NCBI GenBank assembly: GCA_963809795.1
Contig: CAWELN010000011.1
Location: forward strand, 98,601 to 162,600
DNA: 64,000 bases
From: DASUAS01 sp963809795
GTDB taxonomy: Bacteria > Actinomycetota > Acidimicrobiia > IMCC26256 > DASPTH01
Direction: 5' to 3'
Positions 32,223 through 41,239 of this stretch are shown here, piece by piece; the stretch's first letter is position 1, and the number at the start of each line of letters is the position of its first letter. Position numbers and translations under genes: made by a program. The notes under the pieces are model-generated. The model was not told the DNA's origin, did no database searches, and saw only the letters and a list, made by a program, of their open reading frames with translations.

Positions 32223-33174
32223 CGGGGACGTGAACGGCGAGCTGCGGTTCGACGGGAAGGTCGTGGTCGTCACCGGCGCGGGGCGCAACCTCGGTCGTGA
32301 GTACGCCCTCCTGTTCGCCGCACGGGGCGCGCAGGTGCTGGTCAATGACCTCGGGGTCGGGATCAGCGACACCGACGGCGTGGCGGCGGCGCCGACGTCA
32401 CCACCGGCCGACGACGTCGTGGCGGAGATCGTCGCCGCCGGCGGAACCGCGGTCGCGAACCGCGACACCATCGCGACGCCCGAGGGTGGCGCGGCCATCG
32501 TCGGCGCCGCCCTGGACGCGTTCGGGACCGTCGACGTCGTGGTGAACAACGCCGGCCAGGTGCGCATGGCGCCCTTCGCCGAGCTCACCGAGGCGCAGAT
32601 CGACGCGGTCATCGACACGCAGCTGCGCGGCGCGCTCAACGTCAGTCGGCCCGCCTGGGCGGTGATGGCCGAACGGGGCGGGGGCCGCTTCGTGAACGTG
32701 TCGTCGGGCGCCGCGTTCGGCGGTGTCCCCGGTGGCGCGGTCTACGGCATGGCCAAGATGGGCGTCATCGGGCTGACGCTGGCGATGGCGTCGGAGGGGC
32801 GTGACGCCGGGATCGTCGCCAACGTGATCGCGCCCTACGCCAAGACGCGCCCGGAGACCGGCTTCGGCCCGTTCCCCGCCAGCGCCGAGCTCAACGAGTG
32901 GCTGCATCCGCGGCTCGTGGCCCCGCTGGTCGGATGGCTCGCCCACGAGGCCTGCCCGGTCACGGGGGAGTGCTTCTCCGTCGGCGGCGGTCACTACGCG
33001 AGGGTGAGCCTCGAGATCACGCACGGCCTCGTCGACCGCGACGCCACCATCGAGCGCATCGCCGCCGGTATGTCCGAGATCCTCGATTCGCCGCGGGCGC
33101 CGGTCGGCGGTGCGCAGGGATCGTCGGCGATGCGCCGGATGTTCGACGGGTTCAGACCGGCTGGAGCTGGTTGA
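32215..33174 (+). CDS. SDR, 3-hydroxyacyl-CoA dehydrogenase-like (MFE-2 N-terminal type)
   Basis: A 319-residue SDR. It begins LRFDGKVVVVTGAGRNLGRE followed by YALLFAARGAQVLVNDLGVG, the 'NDLG' pattern of the dehydrogenase part of peroxisomal multifunctional enzyme type 2 (HSD17B4). It has VVNNAGQV, the catalytic serine in NVSSGAA and GAVYGMAKMGVIG as Tyr-x-x-x-Lys. It would oxidise (3R)-hydroxyacyl-CoA with NAD. It overlaps the hydratase upstream and its 3' end overlaps a convergent amidohydrolase by 23 bases. Confidence 0.87.
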   Translation: MSDGDVNGELRFDGKVVVVTGAGRNLGREYALLFAARGAQVLVNDLGVGISDTDGVAAAPTSPPADDVVAEIVAAGGTAVANRDTIATPEGGAAIVGAALDAFGTVDVVVNNAGQVRMAPFAELTEAQIDAVIDTQLRGALNVSRPAWAVMAERGGGRFVNVSSGAAFGGVPGGAVYGMAKMGVIGLTLAMASEGRDAGIVANVIAPYAKTRPETGFGPFPASAELNEWLHPRLVAPLVGWLAHEACPVTGECFSVGGGHYARVSLEITHGLVDRDATIERIAAGMSEILDSPRAPVGGAQGSSAMRRMFDGFRPAGAG

Positions 33175-34333
33175 GCGCTTCCGCGTTGTCGTGCATGATC
33201 AACCGCTGCGACGCAGGGTCGAGCTCTTTGATCTCCAAGGCGTAGTCGCGCGGGTTCGGGAGCCCCTCGATGTGCGGCCAGTCGGAGCCGAACACCACCC
33301 GGTCGGCGCCCATGAGGTCGACGATCTCGTAGGGGTCGTCCTCCCAGAACGGGTTGATCCAGATGTGGCGCCGGAAGGTCTCCACCGGGTCCTCCTTGAA
33401 GAGGCCCGGGATCTTGCGGTTGATCGACTTGAACTTCCGGAAGAGGTCGGGCAGGAACTCGGCGCCGTTCTCGACCGAGGCGACGCGCAGGTTGGGGAAG
33501 CGGTCGAACAGCTGGTCGAAGATCAACGACGCGAGGAAGTCGTAGATCGCGCGCTCGATCGACATCATGCCGATGCTGGGACGGCCCCCGCCGGAGAACT
33601 CGGCGGAGAAGCCCTCCTTGGCGTACCCGTTGAGCGAGTAGCCGCTGTCACCCGCGTGCACGACGACGGTGATGCCCGCCTCGTTGACCCGGGCCCAGAA
33701 CGGGTCGAAGTAGGGATCGCCGGGCGTGAGCGGACCGAAGATCGTGGTCGGCGCGGCGGGTCGCATGCACACGGTGCGGGCGCCGAGTGAGAGCGCGCGC
33801 TCGAGCTCCTCGACCGCGACGTCGAGGTCGGCGAGCGCGAGGTACGGCGACGCGAAGATGCGGCCCTCGTAGTCGTAGCCCCAGTCCTCCTCCAACCAGC
33901 GGTTGAACGCGCGGAACATGATCCCGACGCCCTCGGGGTCGTGCTTGAGGAGCTGCTCGTAGATCATGCCGAGGGTCGGGTAGAGCCAGACCTTGTCGAG
34001 CCCCTGCTCGTCCATCACCTGGATCCGCGTCTCGCGGTCGCGATACTCGGACCGGATCGGCTCGCGCTCGCGCAGGTACTCGAGTGGGTTGCGACCGGAC
34101 GCGTTGCCGCGGAAGTACTCCGACATCGCGCCGGCTTTGGCGATCGGGTCGAACGTCGGGTTCACGACCGCGTGGCTGACCTTGCCGCCGATGACGTGGT
34201 ACCTGCGGCCGTCGATCTCCGCCCACTGGATGATGCGGCGTCCGAGGCGGGGATCGAGGTGCCGGGTGAACGCGTCGATCGCCTCGTAGTAGTGGTTGTC
34301 GAAGTCGTTGACCGGGTAGTCGACGTCGCTCAT
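33152..34333 (-). CDS. Amidohydrolase (PF04909 type)
   Basis: A 393-residue metal-dependent TIM-barrel hydrolase, ATG at 34333. The N-terminal strand is PVNDFDNHYYEAIDAF, where many relatives have D-x-D-x-H; here only the last His is kept. The later ligands are the His in VVVHAGDSGYSL and the Asp in VVFGSDWPHIEG. Members of this branch are hydrolases or decarboxylases of ring-cleavage products; the substrate is unknown. It is the first of several paralogues in the 33-51 kb region. Confidence 0.87.
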   Translation of the reverse strand: MSDVDYPVNDFDNHYYEAIDAFTRHLDPRLGRRIIQWAEIDGRRYHVIGGKVSHAVVNPTFDPIAKAGAMSEYFRGNASGRNPLEYLREREPIRSEYRDRETRIQVMDEQGLDKVWLYPTLGMIYEQLLKHDPEGVGIMFRAFNRWLEEDWGYDYEGRIFASPYLALADLDVAVEELERALSLGARTVCMRPAAPTTIFGPLTPGDPYFDPFWARVNEAGITVVVHAGDSGYSLNGYAKEGFSAEFSGGGRPSIGMMSIERAIYDFLASLIFDQLFDRFPNLRVASVENGAEFLPDLFRKFKSINRKIPGLFKEDPVETFRRHIWINPFWEDDPYEIVDLMGADRVVFGSDWPHIEGLPNPRDYALEIKELDPASQRLIMHDNAEALNQLQPV

Positions 34334-34383
34334 GGCCGCCACTCCTGCACCTCCGGGGATCGATCCACGGTAGTTGCTCGAGC

Positions 34384-35589
34384 TCACGCGATTCCCAACA
34401 TCCGCTGCGCGTTGCCGCGCACGATCTTGTGCACCACGTCGTCGGGGAGACCGTCGAGGAGCTTCTCCGCCACCGCCCGGCTGTGCGGCCAGGTGCCGTC
34501 GGCGTGCGGGTAGTCGGTCTCGAAGGTCACCTGGTCGGGACCGATCGCGTCGAGGGCGGCGAGGCCGGCGGCGTCGTCGAAGAAGCAGCCGTACACCCGG
34601 CCCCAGTAGTACGTGCTGGGCGGCTCCGGCACCAGGTCGCGCGAGTCGCTCCAGCCGCGGTTGTGCTCCCAGACCCGGTCGGCCCGGGCGAGGATGTAGG
34701 GGATCCAGCCGATCTGGCCCTCGGAGTAGGTGAGCGTCACGTTCGGGTGGCGCACGAGCAGCCCCGAGAAGAGCCAGTCCGCCAGCGAGCCCTCGGCGAG
34801 CTCGTGGGTCAGCGTCGACGAGACCGCCGGCGGCGCGTCGGCGGAGGTCGACGGCATCTTCGACCCCGAGCCGCTGTGCATGCAGATGACGGTGCCGGTC
34901 TCGTCGCACGCGGCGACGAACGGATCCCAGTGGCGCCCGGGATCGTGCACCGACGGCAGGCCGAGGTTGCCGGGCAGCTCGGAGAAGCACACCGCGCGCA
35001 CGCCGCGGGCGGCGTTGCGGCGCACCTCCTCGGCCGCGAGCACCGGATCCCACAACGGGACGAGACACAGCGGCCGGAGTCGTCCGCCGGATCCCGCGCA
35101 CCACTCCTCGACCATCCAGTCGTTGTACGCGCGCACGCACAGCAGGGCCAGGTCCTTGTCGGCGGCCTCGAGGAACGTCTGCCCGCAGAAGCGCGGGAAC
35201 GTCGGGAAGCACAGCGACGCCTCGACCCAGTTGAGGTCCATGTCGTCGAGGCGGGGGCCGGGCTGGTAGCAGCCGGGACGCATCTCGTCGTAGGTCATGG
35301 GCACGACCTGCACGTCCTCCGGTGCGAACCCCGCACACGCGCCGAGCCGGGTGTGCGGCCACTGGAGGTCCTCGTACAGCCACCAGTCGGCGAGCGGCCC
35401 GTCGTCGCCCGGGCGACCCGAGCCCATGCGGGTGACGTAGTTGCCGCCGCGGAACGTCATCTCCGCCACCGGCGCCCGCACGACGCGCGGACCGACGTCT
35501 CGGTACCTCGCCGGGAGCCGGGAGGTGAAGACGTCGGGTGGCTCCACCACGTGGTCGTCGGCGGAGACGATGCGCGGGATCGTGGTCAT
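34384..35589 (-). CDS. Amidohydrolase (PF04909 type)
   Basis: A 401-residue paralogue of the neighbouring hydrolase, ATG at 35589. N-terminal RIVSADDHVVEPPDVFTSRL, then the long loop with MDLNWVEASLCFPTFPRFCG, GTVICMHSGSGSK as the second metal site and VTFETDYPHADGTWPHS as the C-terminal Asp. This 'SADDHVVEP...YPHADGTWP' form is common in actinobacterial catabolic clusters. Its ATG overlaps the stop of the nitroreductase (ATGA), so the two are coupled. Confidence 0.88.
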   Translation of the reverse strand: MTTIPRIVSADDHVVEPPDVFTSRLPARYRDVGPRVVRAPVAEMTFRGGNYVTRMGSGRPGDDGPLADWWLYEDLQWPHTRLGACAGFAPEDVQVVPMTYDEMRPGCYQPGPRLDDMDLNWVEASLCFPTFPRFCGQTFLEAADKDLALLCVRAYNDWMVEEWCAGSGGRLRPLCLVPLWDPVLAAEEVRRNAARGVRAVCFSELPGNLGLPSVHDPGRHWDPFVAACDETGTVICMHSGSGSKMPSTSADAPPAVSSTLTHELAEGSLADWLFSGLLVRHPNVTLTYSEGQIGWIPYILARADRVWEHNRGWSDSRDLVPEPPSTYYWGRVYGCFFDDAAGLAALDAIGPDQVTFETDYPHADGTWPHSRAVAEKLLDGLPDDVVHKIVRGNAQRMLGIA

Positions 35590-36267
35590 CGCGGGTACGG
35601 CACCTCCCAGTCGTTCAGGTGGACGACCTCGGCGAGGGGCTTGCGCTTCGGCTTCCCGAGCGGCTCGTCGCCGTAGCCGAGGAACACCGCGGCCTCGAGG
35701 AACATGCGCGCCGGCACGTGGAGGACGCGCTTCACGTTCGGCTTCGCACAACCCGAAGAACGTCGTGAACAGCGACGAGACGCCCAGCGCGTGCGCAGCC
35801 AGCATCATGTTCTGGCACGCGGGGAACAGGCTGGAGCCGCGGCCACCCGGAATCGCCCGCGTCGCCCGCAACGTGCCGTCGGGGTTCTCCTCGTACTCGC
35901 CCTGCATGCGGATCCCGCGATCGGGGTTCCAGAACACGAAGACGATCGCGCCCACCACGTCGACGTGCTCGATCGCCGCGTGCCCGGTGACCGGCCGGCC
36001 GGAGCCGTCCACGAGCTGTTCGGGACGCTGCGACCGCTGCGCGTCGATGCCGACGAACGCGTCGGCCAGCATCGACTGGAGCACCTGCTTCACGCCACGG
36101 TCGGACACGACCACCAGCTCCCACGGCTGGGTGTTGCCCGAGCTGCAGGCGCGCGTCGCCGCAGTGAGGATGCGCGCGAGGACGTCGTCCGGGATGGGCC
36201 GGTCCTCGTAGACCCGGGTGGCGCGGAGGCCCTCGATCGCTTCGAACACGCCCATCTCCGCGGTCAC
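35586..36267 (-). CDS. Nitroreductase-family flavoprotein, frameshifted
   Basis: Starts with GTG at 36267 (VTAEMGVFEAIEGLRATRVY), overlapping the upstream stop as GTGA. FMN-binding family marks are RACSSGNTQPWELVVVSD and LFPACQNMMLAAHALGVSSL. At 35739-35742 one extra base shifts the frame. In the other frame the C-terminus continues VLHVPARMFLEAAVFLGYGD and ends DWEVPYPR at 35586, overlapping the next start. The repaired length is 226 residues. These enzymes reduce nitro, enone or halogenated groups with NAD(P)H. Confidence 0.82.
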
Positions 36268-37397
36268 GCGTCGACCGCCAACCCGTAGAGGCGGTGGGCG
36301 TTGTCGCGCAGGACGCGGCGCACGGCGTCGTCGTCGAGCTCGGCGGTGGCGAGGAGCCCGGTGGTCGAACCGGGAAAGGTGCCGTCGGCGTGGGGGTAAT
36401 CGGACGCGAACACGACCGACGCCGGGTACTCGGCCACCATCGTGGCGAGGCCCGGCTCCACCTCCTCGACCGACACGAAGCACTGACGCCGGAAGTAGTC
36501 GGACGGCGGCATGGTCAAGCCGCCCCGGTCGAACCCGAACAGCTCGAAGTGCTCGTCGAGCCGGTGCACATACGACATCGCCCACACCGCGCCGGTCTCG
36601 AGGAACGCCACCCGCAGGCGCGGGTGACGCTCGAGGATGCCGTAGGAGATGAAGGTGGTCAGCGCGAGCATCTGCTCGGTGACGAAGTGCGCGGCGTGCA
36701 ACGGCGTGTAGTAATCGTCGAAGCGGCTCTGCAACTGGTCGTACGGGACGAGGCCGCTCATGCCCGGGTGGATGGCGAACGGCACGTCCGCCTCCTCGAG
36801 GAACGACCACAGCGGCTCGTACTCGGCGTCCTGCAGCCGGGGGAGGGCGTCGAAGTGCTCGGGGCGCCGCCACACGCCGCGGAAGCCGAGCTCCTCGACC
36901 CCGCGGCGGGCCTCCGCGAGCGCGTCTTCGGCGCTGGTCATCGGGAGCGTGGCGATGCCGATCAGGTGCTCGGGATCCGACGAGCAGTACTCGGCGACCC
37001 AGTCGTTGAGCGCGCGGCACAACGCCCGCGCCGGTTCGCGCTCGGTGACGCCCTGGATCATCAGACCGAACGTCGGGTACAGCGCGGCCGCCGCGATCCG
37101 GTCGACGGCCATGTCGGCGAGGCGGGGACCGGGCTCGGTGCCACCGGCGCGTGCAATCGGGTCGTCGGAGAGGTGCGGCGTCTGGCCCGGTGCCGCCATC
37201 GCCTCGCTGCGCCCCTCGATCCGGAACCCCACGCGCTCGCCGCACGCGAAGCGGTAGTGGTCGGCCTCCTGCAGGACGCGTGGCGCGTACGCCCGGAACT
37301 CGGCCGGCAGCAGCTCGTCCCACACGCGCGGCGGCTCGATCACGTGGCCGTCGGCGTCGAACACCCACGGCGCGGGATCGTTGCGCAGCTCGCTCAC
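36264..37397 (-). CDS. Amidohydrolase (PF04909 type)
   Basis: A 377-residue paralogue, GTG at 37397 chosen for its AGGAG site about 10 bases upstream and because VSELRNDPAPWVFDADGHVI begins the family directly. The D-x-D-x-H metal motif is complete in VFDADGHVIEPPRVWDELLP. Later features are AIHPGMSGLVP and VVFASDYPHADGTFPGS. It precedes the nitroreductase in a coupled run. A longer frame extending to 37595 crosses a hairpin repeat and was rejected. Confidence 0.87.
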   Translation of the reverse strand: MSELRNDPAPWVFDADGHVIEPPRVWDELLPAEFRAYAPRVLQEADHYRFACGERVGFRIEGRSEAMAAPGQTPHLSDDPIARAGGTEPGPRLADMAVDRIAAAALYPTFGLMIQGVTEREPARALCRALNDWVAEYCSSDPEHLIGIATLPMTSAEDALAEARRGVEELGFRGVWRRPEHFDALPRLQDAEYEPLWSFLEEADVPFAIHPGMSGLVPYDQLQSRFDDYYTPLHAAHFVTEQMLALTTFISYGILERHPRLRVAFLETGAVWAMSYVHRLDEHFELFGFDRGGLTMPPSDYFRRQCFVSVEEVEPGLATMVAEYPASVVFASDYPHADGTFPGSTTGLLATAELDDDAVRRVLRDNAHRLYGLAVDA

Positions 37398-37463
37398 CTT
37401 GCCCGCTCCTGGCGGCTTCGCCGGCTGCTCCACCTCCGGCGAGCTGGGCCCCGCTCGCTGCTC

Positions 37464-37478
37464 GGCGGGATACCCGCC
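37464..37478. repeat. Hairpin repeat, copy 1 (core GGGATACCC)
   Basis: GGCGGG-ATA-CCCGCC, a 6-base stem with an ATA loop, flanked by GCTCGCT-type sequence on both sides. A second hairpin with the same core and flanks lies at 39268-39288, on the other side of the D-aminoacylase-like gene. Confidence 0.6.
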
Positions 37479-37491
37479 TCGCGACGCTCGC

Positions 37492-39226
37492 TCACCGGCT
37501 TGCGACCCCGGGGCGCACCACCCGGCCGGGGAGGCGCCCGGTGAGCTCGCCGTCGAGCACGATCGGTTCGCCGTTGACGATGGTGGCACCGACACCGCGG
37601 CCCCAGGCCTTGAAGCGCCCGACCCCTCCCGGAAGGTCGTGCACGAACTCCTTCTTCCACGGGCCGACGGTCTCGGGGTCGAACACCATCAGATCGGCGG
37701 GCGCGCCGGGGGCGATCACGCCGCGGTCGACGAAGCCGAGCAGTGCGGCGGGCACGGCGGTGATCTGGCGGATCCCTTCCTCCAGCGTCCAGAGCCGCCG
37801 GTCCAGGACCCAGGAGCGGAGGAAGTACGAGCTCCAGTCCGACCCGTCGTCGCGCGCCAGGTGCGCACCGCCGTCGGACGTGCCGATGAGCATGCGCGCG
37901 TCGAGCTGCGCCTCGCCCACGGCCGCGGCCCACTCGGGGCTCTCGGTGCGCCACCGGAACCGGGTGGCGAGGTCTTCCGAGAGCGCGAGGTCGAGGAGCA
38001 CATCGGCGGGCGCGGCGTCGCGCTCGCGTGCGAGATCGGAGATCGAGCGCGACTGCAGCGCGCCGTGGGCCGGGTCGGCGACGAAGTCGACGTAGACGTT
38101 CCTCCACAGTGGTGGCGGGACGGTCGTACCGAGCTCGGGATCGCGGTTGTAGTGCTCGACCGCGTCGCGCAGCTCGGTGCGCGTGGCGGGGTCCCGCAGC
38201 GCAGCGACCCGCTCGGCGTGCGGCAGCTGCAGCATCCGGTTCCAGCTCGGCACCGCGAGGTAGTGGAAGTTCGTCTCGTCGATCACGATCGGGCGGTCGA
38301 ACGGCCGGGCGATCAGCATGGAGTAGACGGGCGCGCCGGCCTCGGTGGCGCGGTCGAGGAACGCGCGCGACGCCTCCCAGGTCGCGGTCGGCGCATCGGT
38401 CTTGTTGCGGCCGCCCAGGCCCTGGATGACGACCGGCAGCCCGCTCACCGCGCCGAGCCGGATGAGGTAGTCCTCGTCGTCGGCGTCGATGCCGCCGATC
38501 GCGCTCGCGGGCAGGTACGCGATCGAGCCCGCGCCGCTGCGGCCGGCCTCTTCGGCGAGCCCCGCGAGCTCGTCGCGGCTGGCCAGGCGGGACGGCACCG
38601 GGCGGTCGGCGAGATCGAGGTGGGTGGGGGCAGCCGACGACGACAGCCCGGCCGCGCCGGCCGCCATGGCCTCGGCGAGCATCGCCCGCATGGTCGTCGA
38701 CCTCGTCGTCGCGTGCGGTGCGCTCGGACGCGTCGGCGCCCATGACCCAGCGCCGCAGGTTGGAGTGGCCGACGTAGCACGCGAAGTTGACGCCCAACCG
38801 CCCGCGGCGCGTCTCGAGGAACTGCGGGAACGTCACGCAGTCGTCCCAGCCGATCGCGCTGAGCGCAACCGGATCCATGTTCTCGACCCGGGCGAAGATC
38901 CCGGCCAGGAACTCGCGGTCGTCGGGCTTGCACGGTGCGACCGAGAACCCGCAGTTCCCGGCGACGACGGTCGTGACGCCGTGGAAGCACGACATCGTGG
39001 CGTAGGGGTCGAACGTGATCTGCGGGTCGTAGTGCGTGTGGGCGTCGACGATCCCCGGCGCCACGATGCGGCCGTCGGCGTCGATCTCCTCGCGGGCGTC
39101 CTCACCGTCGAGCCGGGCGAGCGCGGCGACGCGACCGTCGCGCACGCCGACGTCGACCCGGCGTCGCGGGAGCCCGGTGCCGTCGACCACGAACCCGCCC
39201 CGGATGATCAGGTCGTACCGACTCAT
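37492..39226 (-). CDS. N-acyl-D-amino-acid deacylase-like amidohydrolase, frameshifted
   Basis: An amidohydrolase-3/D-aminoacylase-type protein. It starts MSRYDLIIRGGFVVDGTGLP at 39226, with the metal motif IVAPGIVDAHTHYDPQITFD and HGVTTVVAGNCGFSVAPC, which includes the Cys ligand of D-aminoacylases. At 38692-38693 one extra base shifts the frame. The rest reads MRAMLAEAMAAGAAGLSSSA through MLIGTSDGGAHLARDDG and TLEEGIRQITAVPAALLGF to the stop at 37492. The repaired length is 577 residues. Family members cleave N-acyl-D-amino acids; some act on other amides or lactams. Confidence 0.85.
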
Positions 39227-39267
39227 GCTCGTCCGCTCTCGTCGCTTCCTTGATGGCTCGCTCGCTG

Positions 39268-39288
39268 CGGTTCGGGATACCCGAACCG
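39268..39288. repeat. Hairpin repeat, copy 2 (core GGGATACCC)
   Basis: CGGTTCGGG-ATA-CCCGAACCG, a perfect 9-base stem with a three-base loop, extended by one more pair. It is flanked by CTCGCTCGCTG on the left and GGTCGCTCGCTC on the right. Same ATA loop and flanks as the copy at 37464-37478. Confidence 0.65.
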
Positions 39289-39317
39289 CGGTCGCTCGCT
39301 CGCGTGCTCCGGGGCGC

Positions 39318-39695
39318 TCATGGCGCGTCGTCGGCGCGGAAGCTGGCTGCGCCCTGGCGCACGACGAGGAACGAGAGCCCGTCGGGACCGGCGGTGAACC
39401 CGTACGCGTCGCCGGCCTCCACCACGACGACGTCGAACCGCGTCATCGGCTCACCGTCGAAGTCGCACGACCCCTCCAGCACCATGAACACCTCGCTGTG
39501 GTCGTGCGAGTGCACCGGCGCCGCGAAGCGCGGCGGCATGCGCACCACCTGGGTGTAGAAGCCGCCGTCGCCCTGCGCGAGCAGCCGTCGGGCGGCGCCG
39601 GCGCGTCCGGCGGCGGCCGCCTCCTCGGGATCGGTCCCTGGCGCGACGGGCACGTGCCACTCGGCGTCTTCGAAGCGGTGGATGCGACGGCTCAT
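39318..39695 (-). CDS. Cupin-domain protein
   Basis: A 125-residue single-domain cupin, ATG at 39695. The metal-binding motif is in APVHSHDHSEVFMVLEGSCD, with two His and one Glu, followed by FDVVVVEAGDAYGFTAGPDG. It overlaps the LLM gene upstream by four bases (ATGA). It resembles the cupin at 42583-42962 (same HDH and 'YGFTAG.DG' segments), so the two are probably paralogues. Such proteins may act as small dioxygenases or sensors. Confidence 0.85.
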   Translation of the reverse strand: MSRRIHRFEDAEWHVPVAPGTDPEEAAAAGRAGAARRLLAQGDGGFYTQVVRMPPRFAAPVHSHDHSEVFMVLEGSCDFDGEPMTRFDVVVVEAGDAYGFTAGPDGLSFLVVRQGAASFRADDAP

Positions 39696-40651
39696 GACGT
39701 CGCGGGTGCTGCCAGCGCGGCGCGGAGGCCGGGCAGCACCTCGTCGCCCAGCTGGGCGATCTGCGCACGGGCGGCCGCGGGGTCGACCCCGGGCACGTGC
39801 ACGCGCAGGTTGCACGCGTCGGCGCCGGCGCGGTGCAGGGCCTCGACCAGCCCCTCGATCACGCGCGCCGGCGTCGGCGCGTCGACGAGCTCGTCACCGC
39901 CCCAGTGCTGCTGCGCCGCGGCACTGGAGTAGCTGCGGTACACGTCGAGCTGGTCGTCCAGCCGCTGGCGGGGCGGCTCGCCCACCCAGGCCCGCCGGAT
40001 CATCACGCACGGCCCGGTGCCGCCGGCCTCGCGGTACGCGTCGATGAGCTCACCGCACCGTTCGGGCGTCGAGAGCGAGTCGAAGAGGAGGCCCGCGCCG
40101 AGGCGCGCGGCGCGTCGCACCGCGGTGAAGCCCATGGCCGCGCTGAGGACGGGCACCGGGTGCTCCCGGCACGCGGCGATGGCCGGATCGTCGGCGAGCT
40201 TGCGCGGCGCGGATCCGTCGAGCATCCCGGCCAGCTCCTCGAACCCGGCCGTGAAGCGCGCCGCGAGGCGGTCCATCGGCGCGTGCATGATCTCGAAGTC
40301 GTCGGGGAGCGCGCCCGACGCCACGCCGATGCCGACCCGGCCCGGGAAGCGCGCCGCCAACCATGCGATCTCCTCCGCCACCAGCGCGGGCGGGCGCAAC
40401 GGCAGGAGCAACGGGCAGGGCGCGGCCCACCCGCCGGTCATCGCCTCGAGGCACCAGCCCGCGGCCTGCAGGGGGTTCGGGAGGTAGCCGTGGAACCCGC
40501 CGTGGTGCTCGCTGGTCATGACGCCGTCGAAGCCGTGCTCCACCGCCAACGACGCCTGCGCGCGCAGCTCGTCGACGATCGCCACCGCGTCGAGGTCGTT
40601 GTGCGGGTAGAGCCGCAACGAGACCGAGCCGGGGGCGAACGGCGCGCTCAT
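39692..40651 (-). CDS. LLM-class F420-dependent oxidoreductase
   Basis: A 319-residue luciferase-like protein, ATG at 40651. Marks: SVSLRLYPHNDLDAVAIVDE, EHGFDGVMTSEHHGGFHGYL (the EHH metal/flavin-type segment), FPGRVGIGVASGALPDDFE, and PVPVLSAAMGFTAVRRAARL. It differs clearly from the LLM proteins at 21259 and 28007. It lies between two cupin genes, with a 4-base overlap to the downstream cupin and a 2-base gap from the upstream one, so these three are one transcription unit. Confidence 0.87.
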   Translation of the reverse strand: MSAPFAPGSVSLRLYPHNDLDAVAIVDELRAQASLAVEHGFDGVMTSEHHGGFHGYLPNPLQAAGWCLEAMTGGWAAPCPLLLPLRPPALVAEEIAWLAARFPGRVGIGVASGALPDDFEIMHAPMDRLAARFTAGFEELAGMLDGSAPRKLADDPAIAACREHPVPVLSAAMGFTAVRRAARLGAGLLFDSLSTPERCGELIDAYREAGGTGPCVMIRRAWVGEPPRQRLDDQLDVYRSYSSAAAQQHWGGDELVDAPTPARVIEGLVEALHRAGADACNLRVHVPGVDPAAARAQIAQLGDEVLPGLRAALAAPATS

Positions 40652-40653
40652 CG

Positions 40654-41118
40654 TCAGGTGCGGGTGTCCTCGAGCCAGTCGGGGAGCGCGATCTGCGGGT
40701 TCGGCGCCTGCGTCGCGCCGTGATCCGCGAGCAGCCGCTCCCACCCTTCTTCGTCGGCGGGGAAGGAACGTGGGTCGCCCATCATCACCTCGAACAGCGT
40801 GACGCCTTCGGGGCCGGCGACGAAGGGGCCGAACGTGTCGCCCTGGTCGAGCGCGATGTGCGTGCCGGGCCCGCACTCGACGTCGCCGCAGCGGACGGAG
40901 CCCGCGAGCACGTACACGACGTGGTCGCTGTTGTGGCCGTGGGCATGGACCATCATCCCGGGATCCCACTCCGCCAGCAGGGACAGGAAGCGGGGCGAGA
41001 AGTCGAGCCACTTCTCCCGCACCGACGCGGTGTGGTCGCCGAAGTCGATCTTGCGCACCTCCTCCCAGGGCACGTCGTCGAGCCGGCTGAACCGGGGTCC
41101 GCGGTCGCGCTCCACCAT
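40654..41118 (-). CDS. Cupin-domain protein
   Basis: A 154-residue cupin, ATG at 41118 with an AGGGGAGA ribosome-binding site. The motif region reads MVHAHGHNSDHVVYVLAGSV with three His and later HIALDQGDTFGPFVAGPEGV. It is the first gene of a minus-strand unit (cupin, LLM, cupin) and faces the TauD/MarR genes across a 121-base region that contains a palindromic operator 15 bases upstream of this start. Confidence 0.85.
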   Translation of the reverse strand: MVERDRGPRFSRLDDVPWEEVRKIDFGDHTASVREKWLDFSPRFLSLLAEWDPGMMVHAHGHNSDHVVYVLAGSVRCGDVECGPGTHIALDQGDTFGPFVAGPEGVTLFEVMMGDPRSFPADEEGWERLLADHGATQAPNPQIALPDWLEDTRT

Positions 41119-41132
41119 GGATCTCCCCTTGC

Positions 41133-41145
41133 CTAAGATTCTTAG
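41133..41145. promoter_or_regulatory. Palindrome CTAAGA-T-TCTTAG, candidate MarR operator
   Basis: Perfect 6-base arms with a one-base centre, the size and style of MarR operators. It lies between the cupin gene (minus) and the TauD-MarR pair (plus). The MarR protein encoded at 42067-42570 is the natural candidate to bind it and control both directions. Confidence 0.65.
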
Positions 41146-41239
41146 CGGCGAGAGACTAACCCGGGTCGGTCCGCGGGCGCCAGGGCGCCGGGCCGGCGGG
41201 CGGCGTGGGCCGCACGCCCAGGAGCACGGGAGGAGGACG

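Noticed and set aside
34384..37368. 994-residue apparent fusion of two hydrolases and a nitroreductase
   Set aside because: Created by the frameshift in the nitroreductase; repairing one base restores three separate coupled genes.
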